DNA of 64,000 bases from Stenotrophomonas indicatrix (GCF_002750975.1 NZ_PEJS01000001.1:3348001-3412000); one strand, 5' to 3'; counted from the first letter of the stretch, positions 27,989 through 37,190 are shown. The notes: a model not told the origin generated them from the letters alone. Program-made: numbers and translations.

Positions 27989-30640
27989 ATGTACTGGCTC
28001 AGCCGCCACCGCCTGCAGTTGCTGACCGTTCTGGTGATGGTGGCCGGCACCGTGCTGTGCGCGGCTGCCGCAGGCCACTATGCCTGGCGTCGCGCACTGG
28101 GCACCGAAAGCGCGCAGGTGCAGCGCCAGCTGCAGCTGTATGGCCAGGGCCTGCAACAGCGCATCGACCGGTTCGGCACCCTGCCGCAGGTGATGGCGCT
28201 GGACCCGGACCTGCTGCATGCGCTGCAGGTGCCGCCCCAGCCCGCCGAGCGGCAGCGCCTGAACCTCAAACTGCAGCGCGCCAACCAGGTTACCCGCACC
28301 TCGACACTGACCCTGGTCGGCCGCGATGGCGTGGCCGTGGCCGCCAGCAACTGGGACCAGCCGACCAGCAACGTCGGCGAGGATTACAGCTACCGTCCGT
28401 ACTACCAGCAGGCGCTGGCCCATGGTCGTGGTCGCTTCTACGGCATCGGCATGACCACCGGCGTGCCCGGCTACTTCATGTCCGAGGCCATCCTCGATGC
28501 CGACAGCCAGCGCATCGGCGTGATCGTGATCAAGATCGAGCTGTCGGCGCTGGAACAGGAATGGTTGAACAGCCCGGATGTGGTGCTGACCAGCGACAAC
28601 CACGACGTGGTGTTCCTGGCCAACCGCGATGCCTGGCGCTACCGCCTGCTGCGCCCGCTCGGCACGGAGGAACGCCGCGAGATGCGCGCGGCGCGGCAGT
28701 ACGCCGACCGCTCGCTGCAGCCGCTGCGCGTGCGCACCGAGGACGTGCTGGCCGATGGCGGCCGCATGGTGCGCCTGCTCGACCCGGCACTGCCGCAGGC
28801 GATGCTGTGGCAGACCCTGCCGCTGCCCGACGAAGACTGGAGCCTGCACCTGCTGCACGACGCCAGCGCGGCCACCAGCGCCGGCCGCGGCGCGGCAGTG
28901 GCCGGCGCCGCCGCTTGGCTGGCGCTGGGTTTCCTGGTGCTGTTCGTGCAGCAACGGCGTCGCCTGTCCAAGCACCGCCAGCGCAGCCGGCGTGAACTGG
29001 AAACCCTGCTCAAGCAGCATGCACAGGAACTGCGGACCGCCCAGGACGGCTTGCTGGAAGCCGCGACCGATGCCGACGTTGGCTTGAGCCGCAGCCTCGA
29101 ACATCTGCCGCAGGGCGTGGTGGTGATCGACAAGGAACAGCGTCTGGTCGCGTGGAATTCGCGCTATCTGGAGCTGTTCCGCTTCCCGGCGGGGCTGGTG
29201 CGGGTGGGCCGTCCGATCGAGGAACTGTTCCGCTTCAACGCACGTCGCGGCCTGTTGGGGCCCGGCCCGATCGACGAGGCCATCGAACGCCGCCTGACCC
29301 ACCTGCGCAGTGGCCGCCCACACATGCGCGAGAGCGAGAAGGACGACGGCACGGTGCTGGAGATCCGCGGCAACCCGCTGCCCGACGGTGGCTTCGTCAC
29401 CAGCTATGCCGACATCACCAGCTACAAGAACGCTGCACGCGAGCTGCGTTCGCTCGCCGATGCGCTGGAACACCGCGTGGCCGAACGCACCCAGGATCTG
29501 GACGAAGCCCGCCGCGAAGCCGAGCAGGCCAACCGTTACAAGACCCGCTTCGTCGCCTCGGCCGTGCACGACCTGCTGCAGCCGCTGAACGCCGCGCGCA
29601 TGTTCGTGTCGGTGCTGCGCGGCAAGCTCACCGACCCCGAACAGCAACAGACCAGCGACCATATCGACGCCGCACTGGCCGCGCAGGACGCGATCCTCAA
29701 CAGCCTGCTGGATATTTCACGGCTGGAGTCGGGGTCGTTGCAGGTACGGGTGCGCGCATTCGCGCTGTCTCCCTTGCTGGAAACCCTGGCGCGCGAGTTC
29801 GGCATCGCCGCACAGAGCCGCGGCCTGCAGCTGGACTGGGTGGACACCCGTGCGGTGATCGTCAGCGACGAAGCACTGCTGCGGCGCATCCTGCAGAACT
29901 TCCTGTCCAATGCACTGCGCTATACGCCACGTGGCCGCGTGCTGATCGGCTGCCGGCGTGCAGGCGACCAGCTGCGCATCGAGGTGCATGACCAGGGACC
30001 AGGCATTCCGGAAAGCCTGCAGGGCGAGATCTTCGAAGAATTCCGGCGCCTGAACGACGGCGTGGAGCAGGAACGTGGCGCCGGCCTGGGCCTGGCCATC
30101 GTCGAACGCATCGGTCGACTGCTCGGCCACCGCATCAGCCTGCGTTCCACGCTGGGCAAGGGCAGCGTATTCACGGTGAGCGTGGCACTCGGGCGCGCCG
30201 ACGAGGTGATTGCGCCGCCGACGGCGCCGGTCGTCGCGACCGAACCGTCCGATGACAGCCCGCTGCGCGAATGTCGGGTCTGGAGCATCGATGATGACCC
30301 CCACGTCTGTGCGGCAACCCGTGCTCTGCTGGAACGCTGGGGCTGCCATGTGGAACTTGCCGATGGCCCCCAGGGGGCACTGGAAATCGCCAGTGCGCTG
30401 AACGTGCCGCAGCTGTTGCTGCTGGACGTACGCATGGGGCAATGGCACGGACCGGACCTGTATGAAGCGCTGTGCACGCTGTGGAAGGCGCGGCCACCGG
30501 TGATCCTGGTGACCGCTGAGCGCGATGATGCGCTGAAAGTGCATGCTGCCGAGAACGGCTGGGGCTTCCTGCTCAAGCCCGTGCGGCCGCCGGCGCTGCG
30601 GGCGTTGATGACGCAGCTGCTGTTGCGGCATCGGCGATAG
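27989..30640 (+). CDS. Membrane-bound hybrid sensor histidine kinase / response regulator
   Basis: An 883-residue hybrid kinase. A first membrane segment (about residues 10-30) and a second (about 295-320) bracket a periplasmic sensor of the double-Cache type (GRDGVAVAASNWDQPTSNVG). A PAS-like domain follows near 370-460 (LEHLPQGVVVIDKEQRLVAW), then a coiled stretch and the HisKA box with SAVHDLLQPLNAARM (His near 527). The ATPase domain has NFLSNALRY, DQGPGIP and GAGLGLAIVER. The C-terminal receiver is complete (IDDDPHV; Asp near 812 in LLLDVRM; VTA; LKPVRP). The matching output is probably the LuxR-type regulator at 33294, now separated by three foreign-looking genes. Target genes are likely dctA and the porin; this is inferred from position. 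Confidence 0.9.
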   Translation: MYWLSRHRLQLLTVLVMVAGTVLCAAAAGHYAWRRALGTESAQVQRQLQLYGQGLQQRIDRFGTLPQVMALDPDLLHALQVPPQPAERQRLNLKLQRANQVTRTSTLTLVGRDGVAVAASNWDQPTSNVGEDYSYRPYYQQALAHGRGRFYGIGMTTGVPGYFMSEAILDADSQRIGVIVIKIELSALEQEWLNSPDVVLTSDNHDVVFLANRDAWRYRLLRPLGTEERREMRAARQYADRSLQPLRVRTEDVLADGGRMVRLLDPALPQAMLWQTLPLPDEDWSLHLLHDASAATSAGRGAAVAGAAAWLALGFLVLFVQQRRRLSKHRQRSRRELETLLKQHAQELRTAQDGLLEAATDADVGLSRSLEHLPQGVVVIDKEQRLVAWNSRYLELFRFPAGLVRVGRPIEELFRFNARRGLLGPGPIDEAIERRLTHLRSGRPHMRESEKDDGTVLEIRGNPLPDGGFVTSYADITSYKNAARELRSLADALEHRVAERTQDLDEARREAEQANRYKTRFVASAVHDLLQPLNAARMFVSVLRGKLTDPEQQQTSDHIDAALAAQDAILNSLLDISRLESGSLQVRVRAFALSPLLETLAREFGIAAQSRGLQLDWVDTRAVIVSDEALLRRILQNFLSNALRYTPRGRVLIGCRRAGDQLRIEVHDQGPGIPESLQGEIFEEFRRLNDGVEQERGAGLGLAIVERIGRLLGHRISLRSTLGKGSVFTVSVALGRADEVIAPPTAPVVATEPSDDSPLRECRVWSIDDDPHVCAATRALLERWGCHVELADGPQGALEIASALNVPQLLLLDVRMGQWHGPDLYEALCTLWKARPPVILVTAERDDALKVHAAENGWGFLLKPVRPPALRALMTQLLLRHRR

Positions 30641-30890
30641 ACGACTCCTCCACGAAGGACATCGCCGTGCCACTGTCCGAGTGGCGTTGCTCCCTGCTGA
30701 CTCCGCACCGAATCTCCTCGCCTCTTCGCGCTATATCCGCAGAGTGAGAAAGAGCGAGATGCGCAGCATAGACCCATAAGGCGTGGACAAATTCCGAGCA
30801 AAGACAAGCAGTCCCCTGACAGACCTACGCTGCTGAAGTACGGAATATCTAGTTCCCCGGCAGATCGGCCGACCACAACGTAGGTAAATA

Positions 30891-31139
30891 ATGGACAAGT
30901 GTTCTCTTGGTAGCGTTGTTCTTGCAGCTGGCTTGGCACTGGCAACCGGCGATGCAAGTGCAGAAAGTGAAACAACCTTCAATGGCGTGAGGTACCGCTG
31001 CACAAACAGCTGTGTCGTCAATGTTGACACTTCCGGAGCTTGGAAAGTCACCGATTGCTGTGGCGGACGCGTAAGAACAGTGTTCCAGACAACCCGACCG
31101 CCGGACTGCAATGGGCCGTTTGATTGTCCCATTGATTGA
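30891..31139 (+). CDS. Small secreted Cys-rich protein of unknown function
   Basis: An 82-residue protein with a signal peptide (MDKCSLGSVVLAAGLALATG, cleavage near DASA-ES). The mature part of about 57 residues has six Cys, in the order YRC, NSC, DCC, DC and DC, so up to three disulphides are possible in the periplasm or outside. It ends overlapping the next frame. GC content is lower than the flanks, and the 250 bp upstream hold no other gene; the start follows GTAGGTAAATA, a weak ribosome site. I recognise no family. It heads a three-gene set with a possible lipoprotein and a glycosyltransferase. Confidence 0.6.
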   Translation: MDKCSLGSVVLAAGLALATGDASAESETTFNGVRYRCTNSCVVNVDTSGAWKVTDCCGGRVRTVFQTTRPPDCNGPFDCPID

Positions 31140-31168
31140 CAGCCACAGCCCGCGACCGAGGATCCACC

Positions 31169-31831
31169 GTGAGTTCCAATCACATACCCAGTTCGATCAT
31201 ACAAATCTCACGCCTGATCACTGCAACACTGCTATGCATGTGCTGCGGAGGATGTACCGATGACAGAGCGTCAGGTGCCAGCACCATTTTTGATAAGACC
31301 GAGGCAGACGCACAAATCAATCAAGCGAGATCGAGCGATCTCAGCACACAGCCCTTGGCTACGCGATCAAAAACAGACAACTCGGCGGCGACCATCCATC
31401 GCGCAGTCTCATCACTCGAACATCTTCAGTCAGAATCCGCACTCATCTTCGACGGCGGAATCTCAAGCCAGATTGCCGGAGACCTCCTGCGCTCCGGCAG
31501 AAGCACGTCAGACGCGATCGACCGCATGACCCAGGACGCTGCTTCCAGCACCGAGGCACAGGATCTCGCAAAGCACTACCGATCCTCAATAACACGCGCA
31601 ATGAGTGAGGACGCCGTACTGGAGCGTCTGTCATGCGGCCTTAGCATCTGCATCGGCATCGCTCGAGCCAGAAGCAATGCCGACCATGAAGCCTGGGGGC
31701 GTAGGCTTGCATCAGACACGTCCTCCCCGACCTACAGCTACGCCGAAGCATCTGAGAATCTCGGCGCAGGATATGAGAACAGATTCATATTCTCCACCGA
31801 TCCAGCGATGAATTCGATCAGCGGCAATTAA
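31169..31831 (+). CDS. Hypothetical protein, possible lipoprotein
   Basis: About 220 residues from a GTG at 31169, chosen because GAGGA lies 7 nt before it; the frame is also open from a TTG at 31136 that overlaps the previous gene's stop. The N-terminus has a hydrophobic stretch, IIQISRLITATLLCMCCGGC, rich in Cys and resembling a signal peptide with a poor lipobox. The mature part is polar, Ser/Ala-rich and mainly helical in character, with a later hydrophobic Cys-containing patch LSCGLSICIGIARAR. No known domain is recognised. Codon use is unlike the high-GC neighbours, suggesting transfer together with the adjoining genes. Confidence 0.55.
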   Translation: MSSNHIPSSIIQISRLITATLLCMCCGGCTDDRASGASTIFDKTEADAQINQARSSDLSTQPLATRSKTDNSAATIHRAVSSLEHLQSESALIFDGGISSQIAGDLLRSGRSTSDAIDRMTQDAASSTEAQDLAKHYRSSITRAMSEDAVLERLSCGLSICIGIARARSNADHEAWGRRLASDTSSPTYSYAEASENLGAGYENRFIFSTDPAMNSISGN

Positions 31832-31889
31832 TCCTTCAACCAGACTGAAGCATCCCAATGCATCAGGTCGCAAAAGGCCCGCATCCCTG

Positions 31890-33248
31890 ATGAATCTGGA
31901 AAGAACCATCTTTGTACAGATACCAAGCTATCGAGACGTTCAGTTGTTACCCACGCTGAAGGATATGATAGGAAACGCGACTTCACCATTTCTGTTGCGC
32001 ATTGTCGTCTGCTGGCAACACGGAGCCGAGCAGGACCTCCAGACCTTTGAAGCGAACGGATTTGAATTGACCCATACAGCAAGCGAAGAAGGCTCGACAG
32101 TCCACTTCTTACGGATGCATGGTGCAAACATCGAGTTGATCGACATGGACTATGTTCACTCCGAGGGATGCGGATGGGCAAGAAACCTGGCCCAGCGGCG
32201 CTACCGGGGTGAGCACTACAATCTTCAGATCGACTCGCACCACCGCTTTTCAGGCGAATGGGACGTCAAGATGAAGAGCCTACTCGAGCTTCTAAGGGTA
32301 CGCTCACCAAAACCGCTTCTAACAGGATATCCCCCCAGCTTCGAGCCTGACACCTATCCTTCGGGAAGGCAGGAGTACACAGCTGCAATCATCGTCGACT
32401 CCTTCTCGCCAAGCGGTGTAGTCAAATTTCGATCTGTCCGCCTCCCCTCTCCAGCTCATGGCGAGATCGCATTCAAGGCGAAATTCGTAGCCGGCGGATT
32501 CATCTTCTCCGACGGGAGCTTCACACAGGAAGTAATGAGCGACCCTGATCATTTCTTCTGCACGGAAGAGATCGCAACATCCATACGAGCGTTCACAAAG
32601 GGATATGAGTTCTACCATCCATATGTACCCCTACTGTGGCATCTGTACGACAACCATGCCCCAAAGGTCTGGGACGACCAGTCAGAGCCGCCAGCAGCCA
32701 ACTCCGCCACCTCCATGACACTCGAAGATCGCTCCAGCGCGGCGCTACGAAAGACACTCGCTCTGGTCGGCCTTCTTGCGGGATCCGATATAGAAGACTT
32801 AGGAATCTTTGGACTGGGCTCACAGCGCACATTGCTTCAATATGAGCGATACGCTGGAATCAACTTTCGACTCCGAGCAGTTCGCAAGGAATCCCTTACT
32901 GTCCAAGAACCAATCAGTTTGTCTGAGACCATTGAGGAGAATGAATGGAAGCGGAGTCTCGTCTACTTCCGCGCAATGCGAGTCCACATTTTCTGCACCA
33001 CTCGCTGTCCTTCCTTCCCGGCCTCGGTGCTCGTCTCTTCCTACTCGTCGGATGGCGCAAGGCAGTCCACCCGCGAGTTGTCCAAGCCCGAAATGAAAGC
33101 TCTTTCAAGAGAAGGTCAAGTCGAGTATGTCGACACACTCAGGGCACCGCTAGACCAACTGCCTGTCCGCTATGCGGTACATGTGCGCAGCGACGATACG
33201 CCGACGGACCATCAGCTTTCGATCTTCGTTGAAGAGGTCCTTCTCTGA
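31890..33248 (+). CDS. GlcNAc-type glycosyltransferase (UDP-GlcNAc:polypeptide family, PF11397-like)
   Basis: A 452-residue protein whose N-terminal 260 residues match the GlcNAc-transferase family that includes the Skp1-hydroxyproline GlcNAc-transferase of Dictyostelium. Signature segments are TIFVQIPSYRDVQLLPTLKD, GWARNLAQRRYRGEHYNLQI followed by DSHHRF (the metal-binding D-x-H form), and later HFFCTEEIATSIRAF and YHPYVPLLWHLYDN. The C-terminal 190 residues have no recognised domain. The protein lacks a signal peptide, so it should act in the cytosol. Lower GC and strain-island context point to horizontal transfer. The acceptor is unknown; the two small exported products upstream are only possible candidates. 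Confidence 0.7.
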   Translation: MNLERTIFVQIPSYRDVQLLPTLKDMIGNATSPFLLRIVVCWQHGAEQDLQTFEANGFELTHTASEEGSTVHFLRMHGANIELIDMDYVHSEGCGWARNLAQRRYRGEHYNLQIDSHHRFSGEWDVKMKSLLELLRVRSPKPLLTGYPPSFEPDTYPSGRQEYTAAIIVDSFSPSGVVKFRSVRLPSPAHGEIAFKAKFVAGGFIFSDGSFTQEVMSDPDHFFCTEEIATSIRAFTKGYEFYHPYVPLLWHLYDNHAPKVWDDQSEPPAANSATSMTLEDRSSAALRKTLALVGLLAGSDIEDLGIFGLGSQRTLLQYERYAGINFRLRAVRKESLTVQEPISLSETIEENEWKRSLVYFRAMRVHIFCTTRCPSFPASVLVSSYSSDGARQSTRELSKPEMKALSREGQVEYVDTLRAPLDQLPVRYAVHVRSDDTPTDHQLSIFVEEVLL

Positions 33249-33293
33249 CGGCAGCAGTAGACGAAGGATTTCCGCCTGAACGCTCTGCCTTGT

Positions 33294-33950
33294 TCAACCA
33301 TCCATCCCTGCCCGCGCATCGCCTTCCGGCTCCAGCGCCTTCACCAGCACTGCCGCCTGCGTGCGGCTGTGGCATTCGAGCTTCTTCAGGATGGCGGTCA
33401 CGTGCACCTTCACCGTGTTTTCGGCCAGGCCCAGCTCATAGGCGATCTGCTTGTTGAGCAGCCCGTCGGCCAGGCACAGCAGCACCCGGAACTGCTGTGG
33501 CGTCAGCTGCGCCAGGCGGCTGGCCAGCAACGCGTCGGCCTCGGAACGCTCAGCGGCCATCGCCGGGAACCACAGGCCACCATCGAGCACCGCTGCCACC
33601 GCTTCACCGATGGTTTCGGCAGGCGCGGACTTGGGAATGAAACCGGCCGCGCCGAACTGCTGCGCGCGACGGATCACCCGCGGGTGGTCGTTGGAGGACA
33701 GGATCACCACCGGAATGTCCGGGTGCGAACCGCGCACGTGCAGCAGCGCGGAGAATCCATGTGCGCCCGGCATGGTCAGGTCCAGCAGCACCAGATCCAC
33801 ATCGGGCTGTGCGTCCAGCGAGGTGGCCAGTGCTTCGGCGCTGGCAACCTCGCGTACCTGCGCCAGCGGCAGACTCTGCCGCAACGACTGCACCACCGCC
33901 GAACGCAGCAGCGGATGGTCATCGGCGATCAGGATGGTGTATTCGCTCAT
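33294..33950 (-). CDS. LuxR/NarL-family response regulator
   Basis: A 218-residue two-component regulator. The receiver (residues 1-120) has IADDHPLL, the phosphoacceptor Asp in LVLLDLTMPGAHG, SSN and the Lys in GFIPKSAPAE. The LuxR-type helix-turn-helix (about 145-210) reads LTPQQFRVLLCLADGLLNKQ followed by IAYELGLAENTVKVHVTAIL. It resembles the AgmR/ExaE group that pairs with soluble or membrane hybrid kinases. It faces the hybrid kinase gene at 27989 across the low-GC insert, so the two were probably convergent neighbours before the insertion. Confidence 0.9.
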   Translation of the reverse strand: MSEYTILIADDHPLLRSAVVQSLRQSLPLAQVREVASAEALATSLDAQPDVDLVLLDLTMPGAHGFSALLHVRGSHPDIPVVILSSNDHPRVIRRAQQFGAAGFIPKSAPAETIGEAVAAVLDGGLWFPAMAAERSEADALLASRLAQLTPQQFRVLLCLADGLLNKQIAYELGLAENTVKVHVTAILKKLECHSRTQAAVLVKALEPEGDARAGMDG

Positions 33951-33980
33951 GCGGCCATTGTACGGGCAGCGAACTGCCTC

Positions 33981-34003
33981 CGCCGGGCATGGCCCGGCGC
34001 TAC
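33981..34003 (-). repeat. REP palindrome (GTAGCGCCGGGCC type)
   Basis: Minus-strand reading gives GTAGCGCCGGGCCATGCCCG then GCG. It lies between the response-regulator start and the end of the solute-binding-protein gene. Confidence 0.8.
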
Positions 34004-34022
34004 CGGAGCACCAGTACGGGCG

Positions 34023-35078
34023 CTACCGCCCCGCCGGCTCCACGCTGCTGCGCCATGCATCCAGGAACTGGCGGCGCTTGAGCGCATCCAGGTAGACCAG
34101 CAGGCCGGGGCCGAGCTGGATCGGGCGACGGCTGCGGCCAGGGGCATCCCCGCCGCCTGCATCGCTGCGCACGATCGGCATCAGCCGCGCTTCCCGCGCA
34201 AGCACCTGCTGGCCGCGCGGCGACAGCAGGTAATCGAGGAAACGCCGCGCTTCCTGCGGGTGCGCGCCGGTGCGCGGAATCACCGCCGTACGCAGCACCA
34301 CCAGCGTGTAGTCTTCCGGCTCGACGATGGCCAGCGGTGCGCCCGCATCGATACGCGCCTGCGCATACGAGCCCAGCACGTTGTAAACCAGCGACAACTG
34401 GCCGCTGGCCACCTGGTCCAGCAGCACCCCGGTACGCTCCTCGCGCACCACCGCGTTGTCGCCCAGCGCACCGAGCAACGCGCCGGCGATGCTGCCGCGC
34501 TGGGCGTCCTGGGTCGCCAGCAGGTAGCCCACGCTGCTGCGTTCGATATCGTAGGTGCCAACCTTGCCGCGCAACGGCGCCCCCTCCGCGCGCAGCAGGT
34601 CCAGCAGCTGTCGACGCGTGTGCGGCGCTTTCGCCGCCGGCAGACTGCGGGTGTTGTAGACCATCACCACCGGTTCGTAGCTGATGCCGAATGCCTCGCC
34701 ACGCCATTGCGCCCACGCTGGCAGCGCCTGGGTCTGCAGCGAGCGGTGTGGCAACGCGTGGCCGTCGTTGACCAGCTTGGTCTGCAGGTCCATGCCGCTG
34801 GAGATCAGCAGGTCCGGCGACGCAGGCCCGCTGCGGTCGCGCAGGTAACGCGCGTACAGGCCCTGGGTGATGATGTCTTCGTACACCACCTCGCTGCCCG
34901 GATGCAGCCGCTGGTAGTCGGCGATGACCTCGGCGAAGACCTCGATATCGGTGGTGCCGTGGATGCGCAGCTGCGCGGTGGCGGCGCCCTGGGCGGGGAA
35001 GCGGCGTACATCGCCCGGCGCGGCAAGGACCGGCACCGCCAGCAACAGGGCAACAACAACGACGAACAGGCGGATCAT
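34023..35078 (-). CDS. Periplasmic ABC-type solute-binding protein (iron/anion PBP2 type)
   Basis: A 351-residue exported binding protein. The signal peptide MIRLFVVVVALLLAVPVLAA is followed by a type 2 periplasmic binding fold: LRIHGTTDIEVFAEVIADYQ, then VVYEDIITQGLYARYL, PDLLISSGMDLQTKLVNDG, YEPVVMVYNTR and PRTGAHPQEARRFLDYLLSP, as in Fbp/AfuA-like proteins. No ABC permease or ATPase gene is near. Its start overlaps the stop of the TctE-like kinase gene (ATGA), so it belongs to that operon and may present a ligand to the kinase. Ligand unknown. Confidence 0.82.
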   Translation of the reverse strand: MIRLFVVVVALLLAVPVLAAPGDVRRFPAQGAATAQLRIHGTTDIEVFAEVIADYQRLHPGSEVVYEDIITQGLYARYLRDRSGPASPDLLISSGMDLQTKLVNDGHALPHRSLQTQALPAWAQWRGEAFGISYEPVVMVYNTRSLPAAKAPHTRRQLLDLLRAEGAPLRGKVGTYDIERSSVGYLLATQDAQRGSIAGALLGALGDNAVVREERTGVLLDQVASGQLSLVYNVLGSYAQARIDAGAPLAIVEPEDYTLVVLRTAVIPRTGAHPQEARRFLDYLLSPRGQQVLAREARLMPIVRSDAGGGDAPGRSRRPIQLGPGLLVYLDALKRRQFLDAWRSSVEPAGR

Positions 35079-36466
35079 GTGCTGCTCCGGGGCAGGCGGA
35101 TGGTGGCGACCAGGCCACCCTGCGGTCGATTGCTGAGATCGATCTGGCCGCCATGGCTGTCGACCACCCGCTTGACGATGGCCAGGCCAAGGCCTGCACC
35201 GCCGGAGGGTGCGCCTTCGCCTCGCGCGAAACGCTCGAACACGCGTTCGGCATCGGCGGCGGCGATGCCGGTGCCGTGGTCGGCGATGGTCAGCACGGCC
35301 TGCCCGCCTTCAGCGGTCAGCGCGATCTGCAAGGGGCCATCGCCGCCGTACTTCAGCGCGTTGTCGACCAGATTCTTGATGGCTTCGCGCAGCAGCAGCG
35401 CGTCGCCATGCACCTGCACCGGCTCGGCCGTCATCGCCAGCTGCACGCGCGGGGCGGGCCCTGCCTGCGGCAGCGCTTCATGCAGGGCCTGGTGCACGGT
35501 CTCGGCCAGGTCCACGGTGGCGAAGCGCTGCAGATGTGACCGATGGATCACGCTGGCATCGCTGAGCAGCTGGTTGAGCAGCCGGCTCATGTGGGTGGCG
35601 TTGCGCTCGATCGCCTGCAGGCTGCGCCGCATGTCTTCCGGATCGTCGTCGTCCAGCGCCAGCTGTGCCTGCGCACGCAGCGCGGCCAACGGCGTGCGCA
35701 TCTGGTGCGCGGCCTCGGCCATGAACGCGCGCAGGGTTTCATTGCTGCTGGACAGGCGCTCCATGAAGCGGTTCAGCGCGGCCACCATCTGGTCCATCTC
35801 GCGTGGCACGCGCGCATCGAGCGGTTTCAGGTCGGACGGCTCACGGCGTGACAGCTCGCGCTCGACCCGCACCAGCGGCCGGAACGCGCGGTGCACGCCG
35901 AACGCCACCAGTGCCAGCAGCAATCCCGACAACACGCCGATGGCCAACAGCGCGCGGGTGACCAGTTCCTGCGCCACCGCTTCGCGTGCACGCCGGGTCT
36001 GCCCCACCTGCACCTGCACCTCGCCCTGCGCGGAGGCCGCGGCAAAGCTGCGGCCGACCACCACGAAACGCACGATCTCGCCGCTGTAGGGCGCATCGAA
36101 CAACTGCGGTTGCGTGCCCGGCCGCCGCGGCGACGCAGGCAGGTCACCGTAGCCGGTGATCAGGTTGCCGCGGCTGTCGGCGATCCGGTAGAACACGCGG
36201 TCTTCCGGCGCCATCGCAAGAAGGTCCAGCGCGGCATACGGAAGGTCCACCTGCCACTGGCCATCGACCAATGCCACCGAATCGGCGATCGACAGGGCCG
36301 AAGACACCAGCAGATGGTCGTAGGAGCGGTTGGCGGCGCGTTGGCCGTAGTCGCGTGCAGCGAACAGCAGCGCCACCGCGAACACCGCCAGCAACGCGCC
36401 CAGGTACAGCAGCAGGGTGCGCCGCAGCGACCCGGGGGCGGCACTTGCGCTGCGCGCGTCAGCCAT
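35075..36466 (-). CDS. TctE-like sensor histidine kinase
   Basis: A 463-residue membrane kinase. The start at 36466 (MADARSASAAPGSLRRTLLL) overlaps the end of the response-regulator gene by 8 nt. A first membrane segment (LLLYLGALLAVFAVALLFAA) is followed by a periplasmic sensor of the 2CSK_N type (YDHLLVSSALSIADSVALVD), typical of TctE, and a second membrane segment (LLAIGVLSGLLLALVAFGVH). HAMP, HisKA (MAEAAHQMRTPLAALRAQAQ) and ATPase motifs (NLVDNALKYGG, DHGTGI, GAGLGLAIVK) complete it. In other bacteria TctDE senses tricarboxylates such as citrate; the CitMHS transporter nearby agrees. Confidence 0.9.
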   Translation of the reverse strand: MADARSASAAPGSLRRTLLLYLGALLAVFAVALLFAARDYGQRAANRSYDHLLVSSALSIADSVALVDGQWQVDLPYAALDLLAMAPEDRVFYRIADSRGNLITGYGDLPASPRRPGTQPQLFDAPYSGEIVRFVVVGRSFAAASAQGEVQVQVGQTRRAREAVAQELVTRALLAIGVLSGLLLALVAFGVHRAFRPLVRVERELSRREPSDLKPLDARVPREMDQMVAALNRFMERLSSSNETLRAFMAEAAHQMRTPLAALRAQAQLALDDDDPEDMRRSLQAIERNATHMSRLLNQLLSDASVIHRSHLQRFATVDLAETVHQALHEALPQAGPAPRVQLAMTAEPVQVHGDALLLREAIKNLVDNALKYGGDGPLQIALTAEGGQAVLTIADHGTGIAAADAERVFERFARGEGAPSGGAGLGLAIVKRVVDSHGGQIDLSNRPQGGLVATIRLPRSST

Positions 36467-37148
36467 CGGCATCGGCCGGGCCGTCGCTGGCTTCAAGCAG
36501 ATAGCCGACACCACGCACCGTGGTGATGCGCAGCGGCGCGCCCGCCAGCTTTCTGCGCAGGCGACCGATGTACAGCTCGATGGCATTCGGCCCGGCTTCG
36601 TCATCGAAGCCGAACAGGCCATTGCCGATCTCATCCTTGCCCACCACCTGGCCCAAGCGCCCGACCAGGATCTCCAGCAGGCGATACTCGCGGTTGGGCA
36701 GCTCGATCGGCTCGCCATCCAGGGTCACCCGGTGCGCAGCGTTGTCGAACTGGAAGCCGCCGATCTGCACCACTTCGCTGGCTTGCCCGCGTGCACGTCG
36801 CAGCAGCACGCGGCAGCGCGCTTCGAATTCACGGAAGTCGAATGGCTTGCCGAGGTAGTCGTCAGCACCGACATCGAGTGCCTGCACGCGATCTTCGATG
36901 CCATCGCGTGCGGTCAGCATCAGCACCGGTGTGCTGTCACCACGCTCGCGCATGCCGGCCAGCACCCGCAGCCCATCCAGTTTTGGCAGGCCGATATCCA
37001 GCACCACCAGATCGAAACTCTGGTAACGCAGCACGCTGGCGGCGGCCAGGCCGTCGGCCTGCCAGTCCACCGCGTGACCACTGCGGCGCATGCGACGGAT
37101 GATCGCATCGGCCAGGTCCGGGTTGTCTTCGACCAGCAGCAGGCGCAT
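36459..37148 (-). CDS. TctD-like OmpR-family response regulator
   Basis: A 229-residue regulator. The receiver has LLVEDNPDLADAI, Asp51 in LVVLDIGLPKLDG, the Thr in LMLTARD, and the Lys in DDYLGKPFDFREFEAR. The winged helix (about 130-222) contains LPNREYRLLEILVGRLGQVV, then VELYIGRLRRKL-like IELYIGRLRRKL and ITTVRGVGYLLE. The start at 37148 follows a GGAGGG-containing region. It is divergent from the porin at 37440, with an inverted REP pair in the gap. It likely activates the porin-citM-SDR genes in response to the TctE signal. Confidence 0.9.
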   Translation of the reverse strand: MRLLLVEDNPDLADAIIRRMRRSGHAVDWQADGLAAASVLRYQSFDLVVLDIGLPKLDGLRVLAGMRERGDSTPVLMLTARDGIEDRVQALDVGADDYLGKPFDFREFEARCRVLLRRARGQASEVVQIGGFQFDNAAHRVTLDGEPIELPNREYRLLEILVGRLGQVVGKDEIGNGLFGFDDEAGPNAIELYIGRLRRKLAGAPLRITTVRGVGYLLEASDGPADADG

Positions 37149-37190
37149 GGGCACAACAGTGGGAGGGGAAACGAATGCTACCGCATGGCG

